Assembly (NCBI GenBank): GCA_025963645.1
Contig: JAOQAI010000007.1
Location: forward strand, 57,989 to 121,988
Reading direction: 5' to 3'
Length of the DNA stretch: 64,000 bases
Source: Flaviaestuariibacter sp.
GTDB taxonomy: Bacteria > Bacteroidota > Bacteroidia > Chitinophagales > Chitinophagaceae
Part shown: positions 9,382 to 18,731 of the stretch, piece after piece
Numbering within the stretch: the first letter of the stretch is position 1
Layout of the letters: every line of letters starts with the position of its first letter
Notes under the pieces: model-generated
The model's input: the letters and a program-made list of their open reading frames with translations, nothing else
What the model was told of the DNA's origin: nothing
Databases searched by the model: none
Made by a program: the position numbers and the translations under genes

Positions 9382-10197
9382 ATGGAAGCAAATAAAATTT
9401 TAGGCTCCGATGTGTTGGATCTGCTTTTCGAGCACCGCAATAAAGCGTATGGTGCTTATGAACTGCGGAAATCCTACAACAAGCGGATCACCACGGCGCT
9501 TCTGGTAACAGCCGGGCTGTTCCTGATCTTTTTCTTAAGTTCCTTCCTGGCGGATCAGTTTGCGCCGGATGAAGCTGCGATAGAGGTGCAGGAAGTGCAG
9601 TTGGAAAACCTGAAAGAGGAGCCACCACCTGTAGAACCACCGCCACCACCGCCACCAAAAACAGAACCGCCCCCAAAAGTGGAAATGACCAAATTCACAC
9701 CTCCTGAGATCGTAAAGGACGAAGAGGTGAAGAAAGAAGACATTCCGCCTGAAGTAGAGAAACTGGAAGATACTAAGATCGATGTGGTGAGCCAGGAAGG
9801 TGTGAAGAGCGATATTGCAGTACCTCCTGTAGATGAAGGTAAAGCGGTAGTTGCGGCACCGGTAGACAATACCAACTACGACCAAACTTTTACGAAGGTG
9901 GAAGTAGAAGCGTCTTTCTCAGGTGATTGGAGCAAATACCTGCAACGGAACCTGAATGCTGAAGTGCCCGGTGAGAATGGTGCACCGGCTGGAACCTACC
10001 CTGTGGTAGTACAGTTCATCGTGGATAAAGAAGGAAATGTAAGTGATGTAAAAGCACTGACAAGCCACGGTTATGGTATGGAGGATGAAGCGGTTCGGGC
10101 CATTAAGAAAGGACCAAAATGGACGCCTGCCATCCAGAACGGGCGTCAGGTAAAAGCTTACCGCAAGCAGCCGATCACGTTTATCGTTTCCGAATAA
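9382..10197 (+). CDS. tonB: Energy transducer TonB
   Basis: Transmits energy from ExbBD to outer-membrane TonB-dependent receptors, 271 residues. The N-terminus has the Bacteroidota motif DLLFEHRNKAYGAYELRKSY, then a transmembrane helix (~39-58). A proline/glutamate-rich periplasmic spacer follows (residues ~75-150, with runs of Pro). The C-terminal TonB domain runs from ~185 to 271 and contains VVQFIVDKEGNVSDV and YGMEDEAVRAIKKGPKW. It is the last gene of the operon, with a strong terminator 23 bp downstream. Confidence 0.95.
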   Translation: MEANKILGSDVLDLLFEHRNKAYGAYELRKSYNKRITTALLVTAGLFLIFFLSSFLADQFAPDEAAIEVQEVQLENLKEEPPPVEPPPPPPPKTEPPPKVEMTKFTPPEIVKDEEVKKEDIPPEVEKLEDTKIDVVSQEGVKSDIAVPPVDEGKAVVAAPVDNTNYDQTFTKVEVEASFSGDWSKYLQRNLNAEVPGENGAPAGTYPVVVQFIVDKEGNVSDVKALTSHGYGMEDEAVRAIKKGPKWTPAIQNGRQVKAYRKQPITFIVSE

Positions 10198-10220
10198 TTC
10201 TGCAAATAAATCTTTATATG

Positions 10221-10251
10221 ATCCCCCCGGCAACGGGGGGATTTTTATTTT
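10221..10251 (+). terminator. Rho-independent terminator of the exbB-tonB operon
   Basis: A perfect 9-bp stem (ATCCCCCCG / CGGGGGGAT) with a GCAA tetraloop, followed by TTTATTTTG. It lies just after tonB and before mnmE. Confidence 0.92.
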
Positions 10252-10262
10252 GGGTCTAAGCT

Positions 10263-10270
10263 TAATTTTG
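10263..10270 (+). promoter_or_regulatory. Putative -7 promoter element of mnmE
   Basis: TAATTTTG matches the Bacteroidota -7 consensus TAnnTTTG exactly. It lies 5 bp before the mnmE ATG, so transcription would start at or next to the start codon (leaderless or nearly so). No clear -33 TTG at 17-21 bp is seen. Confidence 0.45.
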
Positions 10271-10275
10271 AACGA

Positions 10276-11658
10276 ATGAGTATAAAACTTTCAGGATGGG
10301 ACGATACGATCGTGGCACTGGCTACGCCGCCGGGAATTGGTGCGATCGGTGTGATAAGATTGAGCGGAACGGAAGCGATCCAGATCAGTAACCAGTTGTT
10401 TCCTTCCAAGGACCTTACTCAACAATCTTCACATACGTTGCATTTTGGCTACTTGAAAGAAGGGGATAAAACGCTGGATGAAGTGGTGTTATCGCTTTAT
10501 AAAGCACCACGGTCCTATACAGGAGAAAATACGGTAGAAATCAGTTGTCATGGCTCGCCTTATATCCAACAGCAGATCATTGGTGCTTGTATTCATAGAG
10601 GAGCCAGGTTGGCAAAGCCGGGAGAGTTTACCCAACGTGCTTTCTTAAACGGCAAGCTTGACCTGACACAGGCAGAAGCCGTGGCGGACCTGATAGCCAG
10701 CAATACGTCTGCATCGCATAAAACAGCTATCAATGCAATCAGAGGCGGCTTCTCTGCCGCTTTAAAAGATGTTCGGGACCAGCTGCTGCAATTTTCTGCA
10801 CTCATTGAATTGGAGCTGGATTTTTCCGAAGAGGATGTGGAGTTTGCCGACCGTACCCGGTTAAGAAACCTCATTGAAGAAGCACAGGTCAAGCTGGCAA
10901 AATTGCTGCACTCTTTCCAGTTAGGCAATGTTATCCGCAATGGGATCAGTGCCGCTATTATCGGCAAGCCAAATGCCGGCAAATCAACCTTGCTGAATGC
11001 TTTTCTAAATGAAGATCGTGCCATTGTAAGCGAGATCGCCGGTACCACAAGAGACACTATCGAAGAAGTGTTGAATATTGACGGAATTTTATTCCGGCTG
11101 ATTGACACGGCGGGCATTCGGGCTCGCTCGATTGACACGATCGAGAATGCCGGCATTTTAAAAAGCCTGCAAAAAATGCAGCAGGCAGACCTGGTATTAT
11201 ATCTTTTTGATGTGAACGAGACAACACCTGGTGAATTGGAAACGGTTCGTAGGGAAATGAGCGTAGCTAATATCAAGTGCCTATTCATTGCCAATAAAAT
11301 TGATGGCAGTAATGAAGAAGCATTGAAAGAAAAATTCGAGGCTGCGGATGTCACATTCATTGCTGCAAAAACAGGCCTGCATTTAGACACTTTAAAACAG
11401 GAAATGGTAGCGCAGGTATTAGGTGGTGAAGTAGGTGCTGAAAACGTGATCGTTACCAATGCCCGCCATTACCATGCCTTGCAGGAGGTGCAAAAAGCAT
11501 TGACAGACGTGACTGATGGCATGAATAATAAACTTCCCGGGGATCTCCTTGCCCTAGATATACGCCGTTGCCTTCAGTACCTGGGTGAGATCACCGGCGA
11601 GATCACTAATGAGGATCAGTTGGATTATATTTTCAGCAAGTTTTGTATCGGGAAGTAG
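10276..11658 (+). CDS. mnmE: tRNA uridine-5-carboxymethylaminomethyl(34) synthesis GTPase MnmE
   Basis: GTPase that works with MnmG to modify the wobble uridine of tRNAs, using a folate carrier; 460 residues, normal length. The N-terminal folate-binding domain begins DTIVALATPPG and includes the GEFTQRAFLNGKLDLTQAEA segment. The inserted G domain has the P-loop GKPNAGKST at ~229-237, the G3 motif DTAGIR and a G4 NKID. The protein ends in the essential FCIGK, the one-carbon-unit cysteine motif. It stands between a terminator and a glycosyltransferase gene. Confidence 0.98.
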   Translation: MSIKLSGWDDTIVALATPPGIGAIGVIRLSGTEAIQISNQLFPSKDLTQQSSHTLHFGYLKEGDKTLDEVVLSLYKAPRSYTGENTVEISCHGSPYIQQQIIGACIHRGARLAKPGEFTQRAFLNGKLDLTQAEAVADLIASNTSASHKTAINAIRGGFSAALKDVRDQLLQFSALIELELDFSEEDVEFADRTRLRNLIEEAQVKLAKLLHSFQLGNVIRNGISAAIIGKPNAGKSTLLNAFLNEDRAIVSEIAGTTRDTIEEVLNIDGILFRLIDTAGIRARSIDTIENAGILKSLQKMQQADLVLYLFDVNETTPGELETVRREMSVANIKCLFIANKIDGSNEEALKEKFEAADVTFIAAKTGLHLDTLKQEMVAQVLGGEVGAENVIVTNARHYHALQEVQKALTDVTDGMNNKLPGDLLALDIRRCLQYLGEITGEITNEDQLDYIFSKFCIGK

Positions 11659-11704
11659 AATTTGGCTTTGCTATTGCCGCTTTTCCGATATTTAGGCCAC
11701 TGCT

Positions 11705-12874
11705 ATGAGCGCATTGTCTTTTCTATTCTGGGTGATATTGGGAACCATATTTTATACCTATGTAGGATATGGGCTGTTGTTGTGGTTGCTGCGATCATTT
11801 AAAAAGAAAAAAAATCCACCGTTACAAAAAGAGTTACCTAAAGTAACATTACTGATTGCCAGCTACAATGAAGCGGCCATTTTAGAAGAAAAGGTTCAGA
11901 ACACGCTTTTATTAGAGTATCCAAAAGAAAAACTGTCGGTTTTAATAGTGACGGATGGATCAACTGATAACTCGGGGAGTATTTTAAAAAAATACCCGGA
12001 GGTAAAAGTGCTTCATCAGCCTGAACGGTTTGGAAAGACGGCTGCTATTAACCGGGCTATGCAAGAAGTGGATTCTGAAATTGTGATATTCAGCGATGCC
12101 AACACCACGCTGAACAAGACCAGTATTCAAGGACTGGTCAGTCATTTTTCTAATGAGAAGGTGGGTGCCGTAGCCGGTGAAAAAAAAGTGGCTTACGAGT
12201 CAGGAGTGGGTTCAGCAGAAGGATGGTATTGGAGATACGAGTCTTTCATGAAAGGGCTTGACGCTTCTTTTTATACGGTAGTGGGCGCTGCTGGCGAATT
12301 GTTTGCTATGCGCACATCCTTGTTCAGTCCATTGCAGGAGGATACGATCCTGGATGATTTTGTCCTTTCTATGAAGGTCTGTTTGCAGGGGTTCATTATT
12401 GCTTATGAGCCAGCCGCTTTTGCAACCGAAGCGCCAAGTGCTTCTTTGGGAGATGAAAAAAAACGCAAAATAAGAATTGCCACAGGGGCTTTCCAGTCGT
12501 TGAAGCGTCTTTCCTTTTTGCAAATCTTTTCGAAGCCTTTGCTGGCATTTCAATTTGTCTCACGGCGCTGGCTGCGCTGGGTTATTTGCCCGGTTGGGTT
12601 GCCCCTTCTATTCATTATAAATATCCTCCTGGCTTATTACAGCATCCATTCGATTTATGCTTGGCTATTCATCCCGCATCTCTTTTTTTACTTGTTTGCA
12701 TTAGTGGGATGGGTATTTATGAAGCGGGATAAGGTTATTGCGGTAGCTACCATACCCTTCTACTTTTCATTTATGAACTATTGCATCGTAGCGGGATGGA
12801 TCCGGTTTTTACAAGGTAAGGAAACCGTATTGTGGGCAAAAGCCGAACGTAAGGATTCGCATTCATCTAAATAA
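11705..12874 (+). CDS. Glycosyltransferase family 2 membrane protein
   Basis: Processive-type GT2 enzyme, 389 residues, probably making an exopolysaccharide or cell-surface glycan at the inner membrane. One N-terminal helix (~5-26) precedes a GT-A domain. That domain has TLLIASYNEA, a DGSTDNS nucleotide-sugar motif, the FSDANT metal-binding DxD-like motif and EDTILDDFVLSMKV as the acceptor/base region. Three C-terminal helices follow (~285-360). The canonical QxxRW motif appears as FVSRRWLRW. The substrate cannot be deduced. It lies 46 bp after mnmE and just before recG. Confidence 0.88.
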   Translation: MSALSFLFWVILGTIFYTYVGYGLLLWLLRSFKKKKNPPLQKELPKVTLLIASYNEAAILEEKVQNTLLLEYPKEKLSVLIVTDGSTDNSGSILKKYPEVKVLHQPERFGKTAAINRAMQEVDSEIVIFSDANTTLNKTSIQGLVSHFSNEKVGAVAGEKKVAYESGVGSAEGWYWRYESFMKGLDASFYTVVGAAGELFAMRTSLFSPLQEDTILDDFVLSMKVCLQGFIIAYEPAAFATEAPSASLGDEKKRKIRIATGAFQSLKRLSFLQIFSKPLLAFQFVSRRWLRWVICPVGLPLLFIINILLAYYSIHSIYAWLFIPHLFFYLFALVGWVFMKRDKVIAVATIPFYFSFMNYCIVAGWIRFLQGKETVLWAKAERKDSHSSK

Positions 12875-12904
12875 AACCAAGGCTTATTTTTACGACAAAT
12901 AGTT

Positions 12905-15019
12905 ATTATAGCCACATCTCCCAACATATTAGCGCATCCCATAGAATACCTGAAAGGTGTTGGTCCGCAGCGTGGCGACCTTTTAAAAAAAGAACTGGGC
13001 ATTTTCACCTTCAATGATCTGCTGCATCATTTTCCCTATCGGCATATTGATAAAACAAAAATGATGAAGGTCATTGACCTTACGCCGGCTATTGAGTTCG
13101 CACAGCTGCGTGGAAGGTTAACCTACTCGGAAGTGGTGGGAGAAAAATCAGCCAAACGTTTGGTTGCTTACCTGCGCGATGAAACCGGGACCATTGAATT
13201 GACATGGTTCAAGGGCATTACCTGGATTCAGAAAATAGTAAAAGAAGGCGAGGTGTATACTGCTTTCGGCAGGCTCTCCTTTTTCATGGGCAAGCCCCAG
13301 ATTGTTCATCCTGAAATTGAGGCGATCAATACAGGCGCCGCTGCGACAAAGAACTTCCTGGAGCCAATATATTCAACTACCGAAAAATTAAAGTCAAGGG
13401 GTTTAGGCGGTAAGCAAATTGGCAAGTTGGTGCAATCACTTTTTGAAGTTATTAATCGAAAAGACTTGCCAGAGAACATACCTGACGCCATCCTTCAAAA
13501 AGGACAGCTGATTGGCCGCTACGATGCCTATTGCTGGATCCATTTTCCAAAATCAGTACAGGAGGGAGCACATGCGTTGCGGCGTTTGAAATTTGAAGAA
13601 TTATTTATTACACAGTTACGGTTAGCCCGCACCAAATCGGAGCGGCACCGGCTTTCGAAAGGCGCCGTGTTCCGCAAAGTAGGCGAGCACTTCAACAATT
13701 TTTATAAAGAGCATCTGCCTTTTGAATTGACGGGGGCCCAAAAGCGTGTTTTGAAAGAAGTGCGGGTAGACACCGCTTCCGGTCACCAGATGAACCGCCT
13801 CTTGCAGGGCGATGTGGGTAGCGGGAAAACAATCGTGGCTCTGTTGGCAATGCTGTTGGCTATTGATAATGGTTATCAATGCTGCCTGATGGCGCCAACG
13901 GAAATATTAGCGCAGCAACACCTGGTGTCTATTAGTGAACTGGTAAAGGATATGCCGCTGAAAGTAGCGCTGCTAACAGGTTCTGTAAAGACCGCCGAAC
14001 GCAAACGTTTATTGAAAGAACTGTTAGATGGAGAAGTTCAGATATTGATTGGTACGCATGCCTTGATTGAAGAGGTCGTGCAATTTAAAAAGCTTGGTCT
14101 GGCAATTGTAGATGAGCAACACCGCTTTGGTGTGGCACAACGGGCAAAGCTTTGGAAGAAAGCCGCAGTACCACCGCATGTGTTGGTAATGACGGCTACC
14201 CCTATCCCAAGAACGCTGGCAATGGCGGCTTACGGAGACCTGGACTATAGCGTGATGGATGAACTGCCGCCAGGACGGCTACCCATCACAACCGTGCATC
14301 GCTATGATACGAACCGTACCAAAGTGATGGATTTTATTAAAGAGCAAACTGCTATGGGCCGGCAGGCGTATATAATATTTCCATTGATCGAGGAAAGTGA
14401 TAAATTGGAGTACGAAAACCTGATGCAGGGCTATGAAAATGTAAAAGCTTTCTTCCCGGAGCCCCGTTATTGGATCAGTATGGTGCATGGACGGCAGACC
14501 GCGGATGTAAAGGAAGCGAACATGCAACGCTTTGTAAAAGGCGATACGCAAATCATGGTGAGTACGACGGTGATCGAAGTAGGAGTGAATGTGCCCAATG
14601 CTTCGGTAATGGTTATTGAAAGTGCGGAAAAGTTTGGACTATCACAGTTGCACCAATTGCGCGGTCGGGTGGGTCGTGGAGCGGAAAAGAGCTATTGCAT
14701 CCTGATGACTTCAACAAAACTGGGCGCCGATGCGAGGGAGCGGATCAAGATCATGACCTCAACCGGTAACGGCTTTGAAATTGCAGAAAAGGACCTGGAG
14801 TTGCGTGGTCCGGGAGAAATTGAGGGAACGAGGCAGAGCGGCTCTCTAAACTTCCGGCTGGCTGATTTGGTTAAAGATAAGATCATGTTGGAGGCTGCGA
14901 AGAATTTTGCCGAGGAGTTGGTTAACGAGGACCCGGAACTGGATACGGCAGAGAATTTGCGGTTGAAACAATATCTCGTGAGTATGCAGGGTAAAACCCC
15001 GTGGAGTAAGATTTCTTAA
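12905..15019 (+). CDS. recG: ATP-dependent DNA helicase RecG with non-AUG start
   Basis: Branch-migration helicase that remodels stalled replication forks and Holliday junctions. The wedge/OB domain spans roughly the first 200 residues; helicase motifs follow: Walker A GDVGSGKT (~residue 300), DEQH box (~400), TATPIPRT, and the motif VI region QLRGRVGRG. The conserved RecG N-terminus (LKGVGPQRGDLL and LLHHFPYRHIDKTK) is encoded upstream of the first in-frame ATG (13061). The frame is open back to a stop at 12872 and holds no ATG, GTG or TTG before 13061. I place the start at ATT 12905, giving about 704 residues; ATA 12899 or 12908 are alternatives. Starting at 13061 would remove about 50 conserved residues. 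Confidence 0.85.
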   Translation: MIATSPNILAHPIEYLKGVGPQRGDLLKKELGIFTFNDLLHHFPYRHIDKTKMMKVIDLTPAIEFAQLRGRLTYSEVVGEKSAKRLVAYLRDETGTIELTWFKGITWIQKIVKEGEVYTAFGRLSFFMGKPQIVHPEIEAINTGAAATKNFLEPIYSTTEKLKSRGLGGKQIGKLVQSLFEVINRKDLPENIPDAILQKGQLIGRYDAYCWIHFPKSVQEGAHALRRLKFEELFITQLRLARTKSERHRLSKGAVFRKVGEHFNNFYKEHLPFELTGAQKRVLKEVRVDTASGHQMNRLLQGDVGSGKTIVALLAMLLAIDNGYQCCLMAPTEILAQQHLVSISELVKDMPLKVALLTGSVKTAERKRLLKELLDGEVQILIGTHALIEEVVQFKKLGLAIVDEQHRFGVAQRAKLWKKAAVPPHVLVMTATPIPRTLAMAAYGDLDYSVMDELPPGRLPITTVHRYDTNRTKVMDFIKEQTAMGRQAYIIFPLIEESDKLEYENLMQGYENVKAFFPEPRYWISMVHGRQTADVKEANMQRFVKGDTQIMVSTTVIEVGVNVPNASVMVIESAEKFGLSQLHQLRGRVGRGAEKSYCILMTSTKLGADARERIKIMTSTGNGFEIAEKDLELRGPGEIEGTRQSGSLNFRLADLVKDKIMLEAAKNFAEELVNEDPELDTAENLRLKQYLVSMQGKTPWSKIS

Positions 15020-15069
15020 CAATTCTTAGCACAATAGTTTTCGCAATAATTAGTTTAATTTCAAACAGC

Positions 15070-18000
15070 TTGAAAATCAAGAGCCTTATACTCCTTTTCG
15101 TTCCCTGCTTGCTGGCTATTTCTTTTGTTGCACAAAGCCAGGCGCCTATTGAATTTGTTGAAAACAAAGGGCAATGGGACAGCCGTGTACGGTTCATGGC
15201 CGATGTGGGCGGCGGTTCTCTTTTCATACACCAAAACGGTTTTACGGTATTGCAACACCATGAAAAAGACCTGGAGCAATTACGTGACCGAATGCATCAC
15301 CATTCCAAAAACGAAATAATGGGCAGGGCGGCGCCATTGCAAATGCGCTCCCATGCTTACCGCGCTTCTTTTCAGAATGCATCGCCAAAGGCGACCATTC
15401 TTGCGGATAAGCCTTTGCCCACTTACTCTAACTATTTTATAGGGGATAAGGAAAACTGGGCAAGCCACTGCAGGCTTTACCAGGGCATTACCATACAAAA
15501 CATCTATCCCAATATTGATGTCCGGTATTACTCCGATAAGGGTGCTATGAAATACGATATCATCGTGCGCCCCGGCGGAAATGTTGCCGATATACAATTA
15601 GCTTATGAAGGGGCAGATGGATTAGAGATCAAGGATAAGATACTGAATATCCGCACTTCCATTGGAACGGTTCGGGAAATGCCGCCTTATGCGTATCAAT
15701 ATACGGATAAAGGACGCGAAACGGTTAAAGCCAACTACCGTTTAAAAGGCACTACGGTATCCTATGATATTAAGAACTATAATCCTGAAGAAATTTTGAT
15801 CATTGACCCTACCATGATCTTTGCCTCTTTCTCAAAAAGCACGGCCGATAATTGGGGCTATACTGCTACCTATGGTCCTGATGGGAGCATGTATGGTGGC
15901 GGAACCATACGTACGCAAGCAGGAAGCTTCCCCGTTTCCGTAGGAGCGTTCCAACAATCGTTTGCAGGAGGAGTTGCAGATATTGGCATTATTAAACTTA
16001 CGCCGGATGGCAGTAACCGGGTTTATGCTACCTATATCGGTGGGGGTGGAGATGAACAACCACATAGCCTGATTGTAGACCCGCAAGGGAATCTAATTTT
16101 AGTAGGAAGAACCAGTTCTCCTGCTTATGCATCTAACAATACGAGTGTGGGCACTCCTTTCCCGTTGAAGAACAAGTTTGCTGATCAAACAGGCAGTCAG
16201 GGAGGATTCGATGTAATCGTAATGAAGTTAAACGTAGACGGTTCGGCAATTTTGGGTTCGGGAAGGGTTGGAGGTACACAACATGATGGCAGTAATGGAG
16301 ATCCTGATCACACTGCTGCCAGCCCTCTAAAATTGAATTATGGCGACGATGGAAGAAGCGAGGTTATATTGGATGCTGTTGGAAATATTTATATAGCTGC
16401 ATCCACACAATCGATTAAAGGAACAGCGGCAGAGAATTTTCCTACAACAGCAGGCTCATTTCAAACCGCGCCGGGTGGAGGTAATCAAGATGGTGCTGTG
16501 CTTAAATTTTCTCCTTCCGTTTCACTGCTATTTTCTTCTTACTTGGGAGGAAGCGGAGATGATGGCGCTTTTGTACTTTCTCTTGATCCAACCTCGCGAA
16601 TTTATGTAGCCGGAGCTACGCGGAGTGGCAACTTCGGGGGAATGGATGGTACGTCGATGACTGGCAGTCTGCAAGGAAGTGCGGATGGATTCATTTCAAT
16701 TGTAAGCAACGATGGCGCTTCATTAATTCGTTCTACTTATGTGGGAAGAACTAATACGGATATTATCTGGGGCATCAAATTTGACCGTTCCGGTTTCCCT
16801 TATATAATGGGGCAAACACTTAGTAGTGATTGGCCAAAGACAACTAATTACGGACAGACAGGCGGAAAGCAGTTCATTATGAAAATGAAGCCAGACCTTT
16901 CCGGATATGTATATTCTACGCCTTTTGGCACACCAAATGCTTCTGCCCCCAATATTTCGCCTGTAGCCTTCTTAGTAGACCGGTGTGAAAACGTATATGT
17001 CTCTGGATGGGGTGGTGGAAATGGATTTCCTTCTGCCAATACCACCGCATTGGACGTAACCGCTGACGCTTTGGTTATGAATCCGCCCTATTCTACACCT
17101 CAGCAAACCGATGGTAAGGATTTCTATTTCTTTGTATTAAAGAAAAACGGCAGCGAACAGTTGTATGGTAGTTTCTATGGACAGAACGGAGGCTATGCGG
17201 ACCACGTAGATGGCGGAACCAGTCGCTTTGACGAGAACGGTGTTATATATCAGGCTATCTGCGCTAACTGTACTTCTCCCAGGCTTTATTATCCAACCAC
17301 ACCAGGTGTGTGGGGACCAACAAACGCGTCCCCGGACGGAAGCTGTAATTTAGCAATGGTAAAAATTGCCCTTAACCTGTCGGGTATAAAGAGCGGTGTA
17401 CAATCCAGTATCAACGGGGTTGTAAGAGATACGGCCGGCTGTGTGCCCTTAACGGTTGATTTTAGGGATACTGTTTTAAACGCAGTAAGCTATGAGTGGG
17501 ATTTTGATGGGAATGGGACAAATGACCTGACCACCACTGCTCCGAATGCATCCTTTACCTATACCGCTATCGGCAATTACCGCGTACGGTTAATAGCTAT
17601 TGATTCAAATTCCTGTAATATCCGCGATACCTCGTTTATGACAGTTAAGGTTGGCGACTTGCAAGCTTTACCTGACTTTACATATCGAAAACTGGACCCT
17701 TGCGAAGCATTGCGTTATGAATTCACGAATACTTCTATAGCTCCTGCTGCCCGGCCGTTTACAAACACTTCTTTCCTTTGGGATTTTGGCGATGGATCGC
17801 CATTGTTGCCGGCAGGTAGTGGATCGGTTACGCATGCCTATGCTAATCCGGGACCTTACCGGGTGAGATTGCTACTAGTGGATAGCGTTTATTGCAATGC
17901 ACCTGACGCTAAAGAGTTGCCGATCAATATTGCTGTGATAGTAGATGCATCTATCCAGGCACCTTCTGTTGCCTGTGCTCCCGCCCGGGTATTATTCAAG

Positions 18001-18720
18001 AATACTTCTTCCGGTGGGCAACAATTGGTTTGGGATTTTGGGGATGGTTCGGTTGTTTCAACTGGTTACGTTGATACGATCTCACATTATTATTCGCAAC
18101 CCGGAAACTATATAGTAAGGTTGCGGGCAACCGATTCGGCAACATGTAATATTACAGACAGTGCCAGCTTGCCGATAAGTATAATTAGTAAGCCAACAGC
18201 AGTCATTGGTTCCGTCAATCCACAGCCGCCAATAGTCAACGCACCTTTGACCTTTACTAACGGATCTTCTCCGGATGCGGTACGGTTCAAGTGGTTCTTT
18301 GGTGATGGCGACTCGCTGATCACTGCTACAAGAGAAGCTGTTCAGCATGAATACAACACTACAAGAACGTATAATGTGGTACTCGTAGCTATTAACAGCA
18401 ATGGATGTACGGATACGGCACGGCGACAAGTGCAAACTTTAATAGAACCGGCCTTAGACGTTCCAAATGCTTTCACCCCATTAAGCGGTGGCATTAACAG
18501 TATTGTTATGCCAAAAGGTTTTGGTATAGCTAAACTGCATTTCACCATCTACAACCGTTGGGGACAGAAGGTTTTTGAAACCTTTAATAATAAAGAAGGG
18601 TGGGATGGTAAATACAAGGGTGTGCTGCAGCCGATGGATGTTTATGCTTATACCCTCGAAGTGGAATTTTCCGATGCGACCAAAGCCTCTAAGAAGGGCG
18701 ATATAACCTTAATCCGATAA
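15070..18720 (+). CDS. T9SS type B sorting domain protein with SBBP and PKD repeats
   Basis: Very large secreted or surface protein, 1216 residues. The TTG start (15070) opens a signal peptide ending near SQAQ. A conserved N-terminal domain of the ENKGQWDSRV type (I recall it as DUF7948) covers ~25-250. A ~500-residue region of SBBP-like beta-propeller repeats follows (repeated GGGGDE / YLGGSGDDG with SSYLGG patterns). Four PKD domains lie at ~785-1130, each with a W-D/F-F-G-D-G core. The gliding-motility-type C-terminal domain contains YNRWGQKVFET and GWDGKYKG. This tail is exported by T9SS and, in the known SprB case, depends on a PorP/SprF partner, which is encoded directly downstream. Adhesin or motility role is inferred. 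Confidence 0.9.
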   Translation: MKIKSLILLFVPCLLAISFVAQSQAPIEFVENKGQWDSRVRFMADVGGGSLFIHQNGFTVLQHHEKDLEQLRDRMHHHSKNEIMGRAAPLQMRSHAYRASFQNASPKATILADKPLPTYSNYFIGDKENWASHCRLYQGITIQNIYPNIDVRYYSDKGAMKYDIIVRPGGNVADIQLAYEGADGLEIKDKILNIRTSIGTVREMPPYAYQYTDKGRETVKANYRLKGTTVSYDIKNYNPEEILIIDPTMIFASFSKSTADNWGYTATYGPDGSMYGGGTIRTQAGSFPVSVGAFQQSFAGGVADIGIIKLTPDGSNRVYATYIGGGGDEQPHSLIVDPQGNLILVGRTSSPAYASNNTSVGTPFPLKNKFADQTGSQGGFDVIVMKLNVDGSAILGSGRVGGTQHDGSNGDPDHTAASPLKLNYGDDGRSEVILDAVGNIYIAASTQSIKGTAAENFPTTAGSFQTAPGGGNQDGAVLKFSPSVSLLFSSYLGGSGDDGAFVLSLDPTSRIYVAGATRSGNFGGMDGTSMTGSLQGSADGFISIVSNDGASLIRSTYVGRTNTDIIWGIKFDRSGFPYIMGQTLSSDWPKTTNYGQTGGKQFIMKMKPDLSGYVYSTPFGTPNASAPNISPVAFLVDRCENVYVSGWGGGNGFPSANTTALDVTADALVMNPPYSTPQQTDGKDFYFFVLKKNGSEQLYGSFYGQNGGYADHVDGGTSRFDENGVIYQAICANCTSPRLYYPTTPGVWGPTNASPDGSCNLAMVKIALNLSGIKSGVQSSINGVVRDTAGCVPLTVDFRDTVLNAVSYEWDFDGNGTNDLTTTAPNASFTYTAIGNYRVRLIAIDSNSCNIRDTSFMTVKVGDLQALPDFTYRKLDPCEALRYEFTNTSIAPAARPFTNTSFLWDFGDGSPLLPAGSGSVTHAYANPGPYRVRLLLVDSVYCNAPDAKELPINIAVIVDASIQAPSVACAPARVLFKNTSSGGQQLVWDFGDGSVVSTGYVDTISHYYSQPGNYIVRLRATDSATCNITDSASLPISIISKPTAVIGSVNPQPPIVNAPLTFTNGSSPDAVRFKWFFGDGDSLITATREAVQHEYNTTRTYNVVLVAINSNGCTDTARRQVQTLIEPALDVPNAFTPLSGGINSIVMPKGFGIAKLHFTIYNRWGQKVFETFNNKEGWDGKYKGVLQPMDVYAYTLEVEFSDATKASKKGDITLIR

Positions 18721-18731
18721 AAGCGAGGTGA

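Noticed and set aside
10593..11459. Long open frame (288 codons) on the minus strand inside mnmE
   Set aside because: It is fully antisense to a well-recognised gene, has low-complexity Ser/Ala/Arg composition, and matches no family I know.
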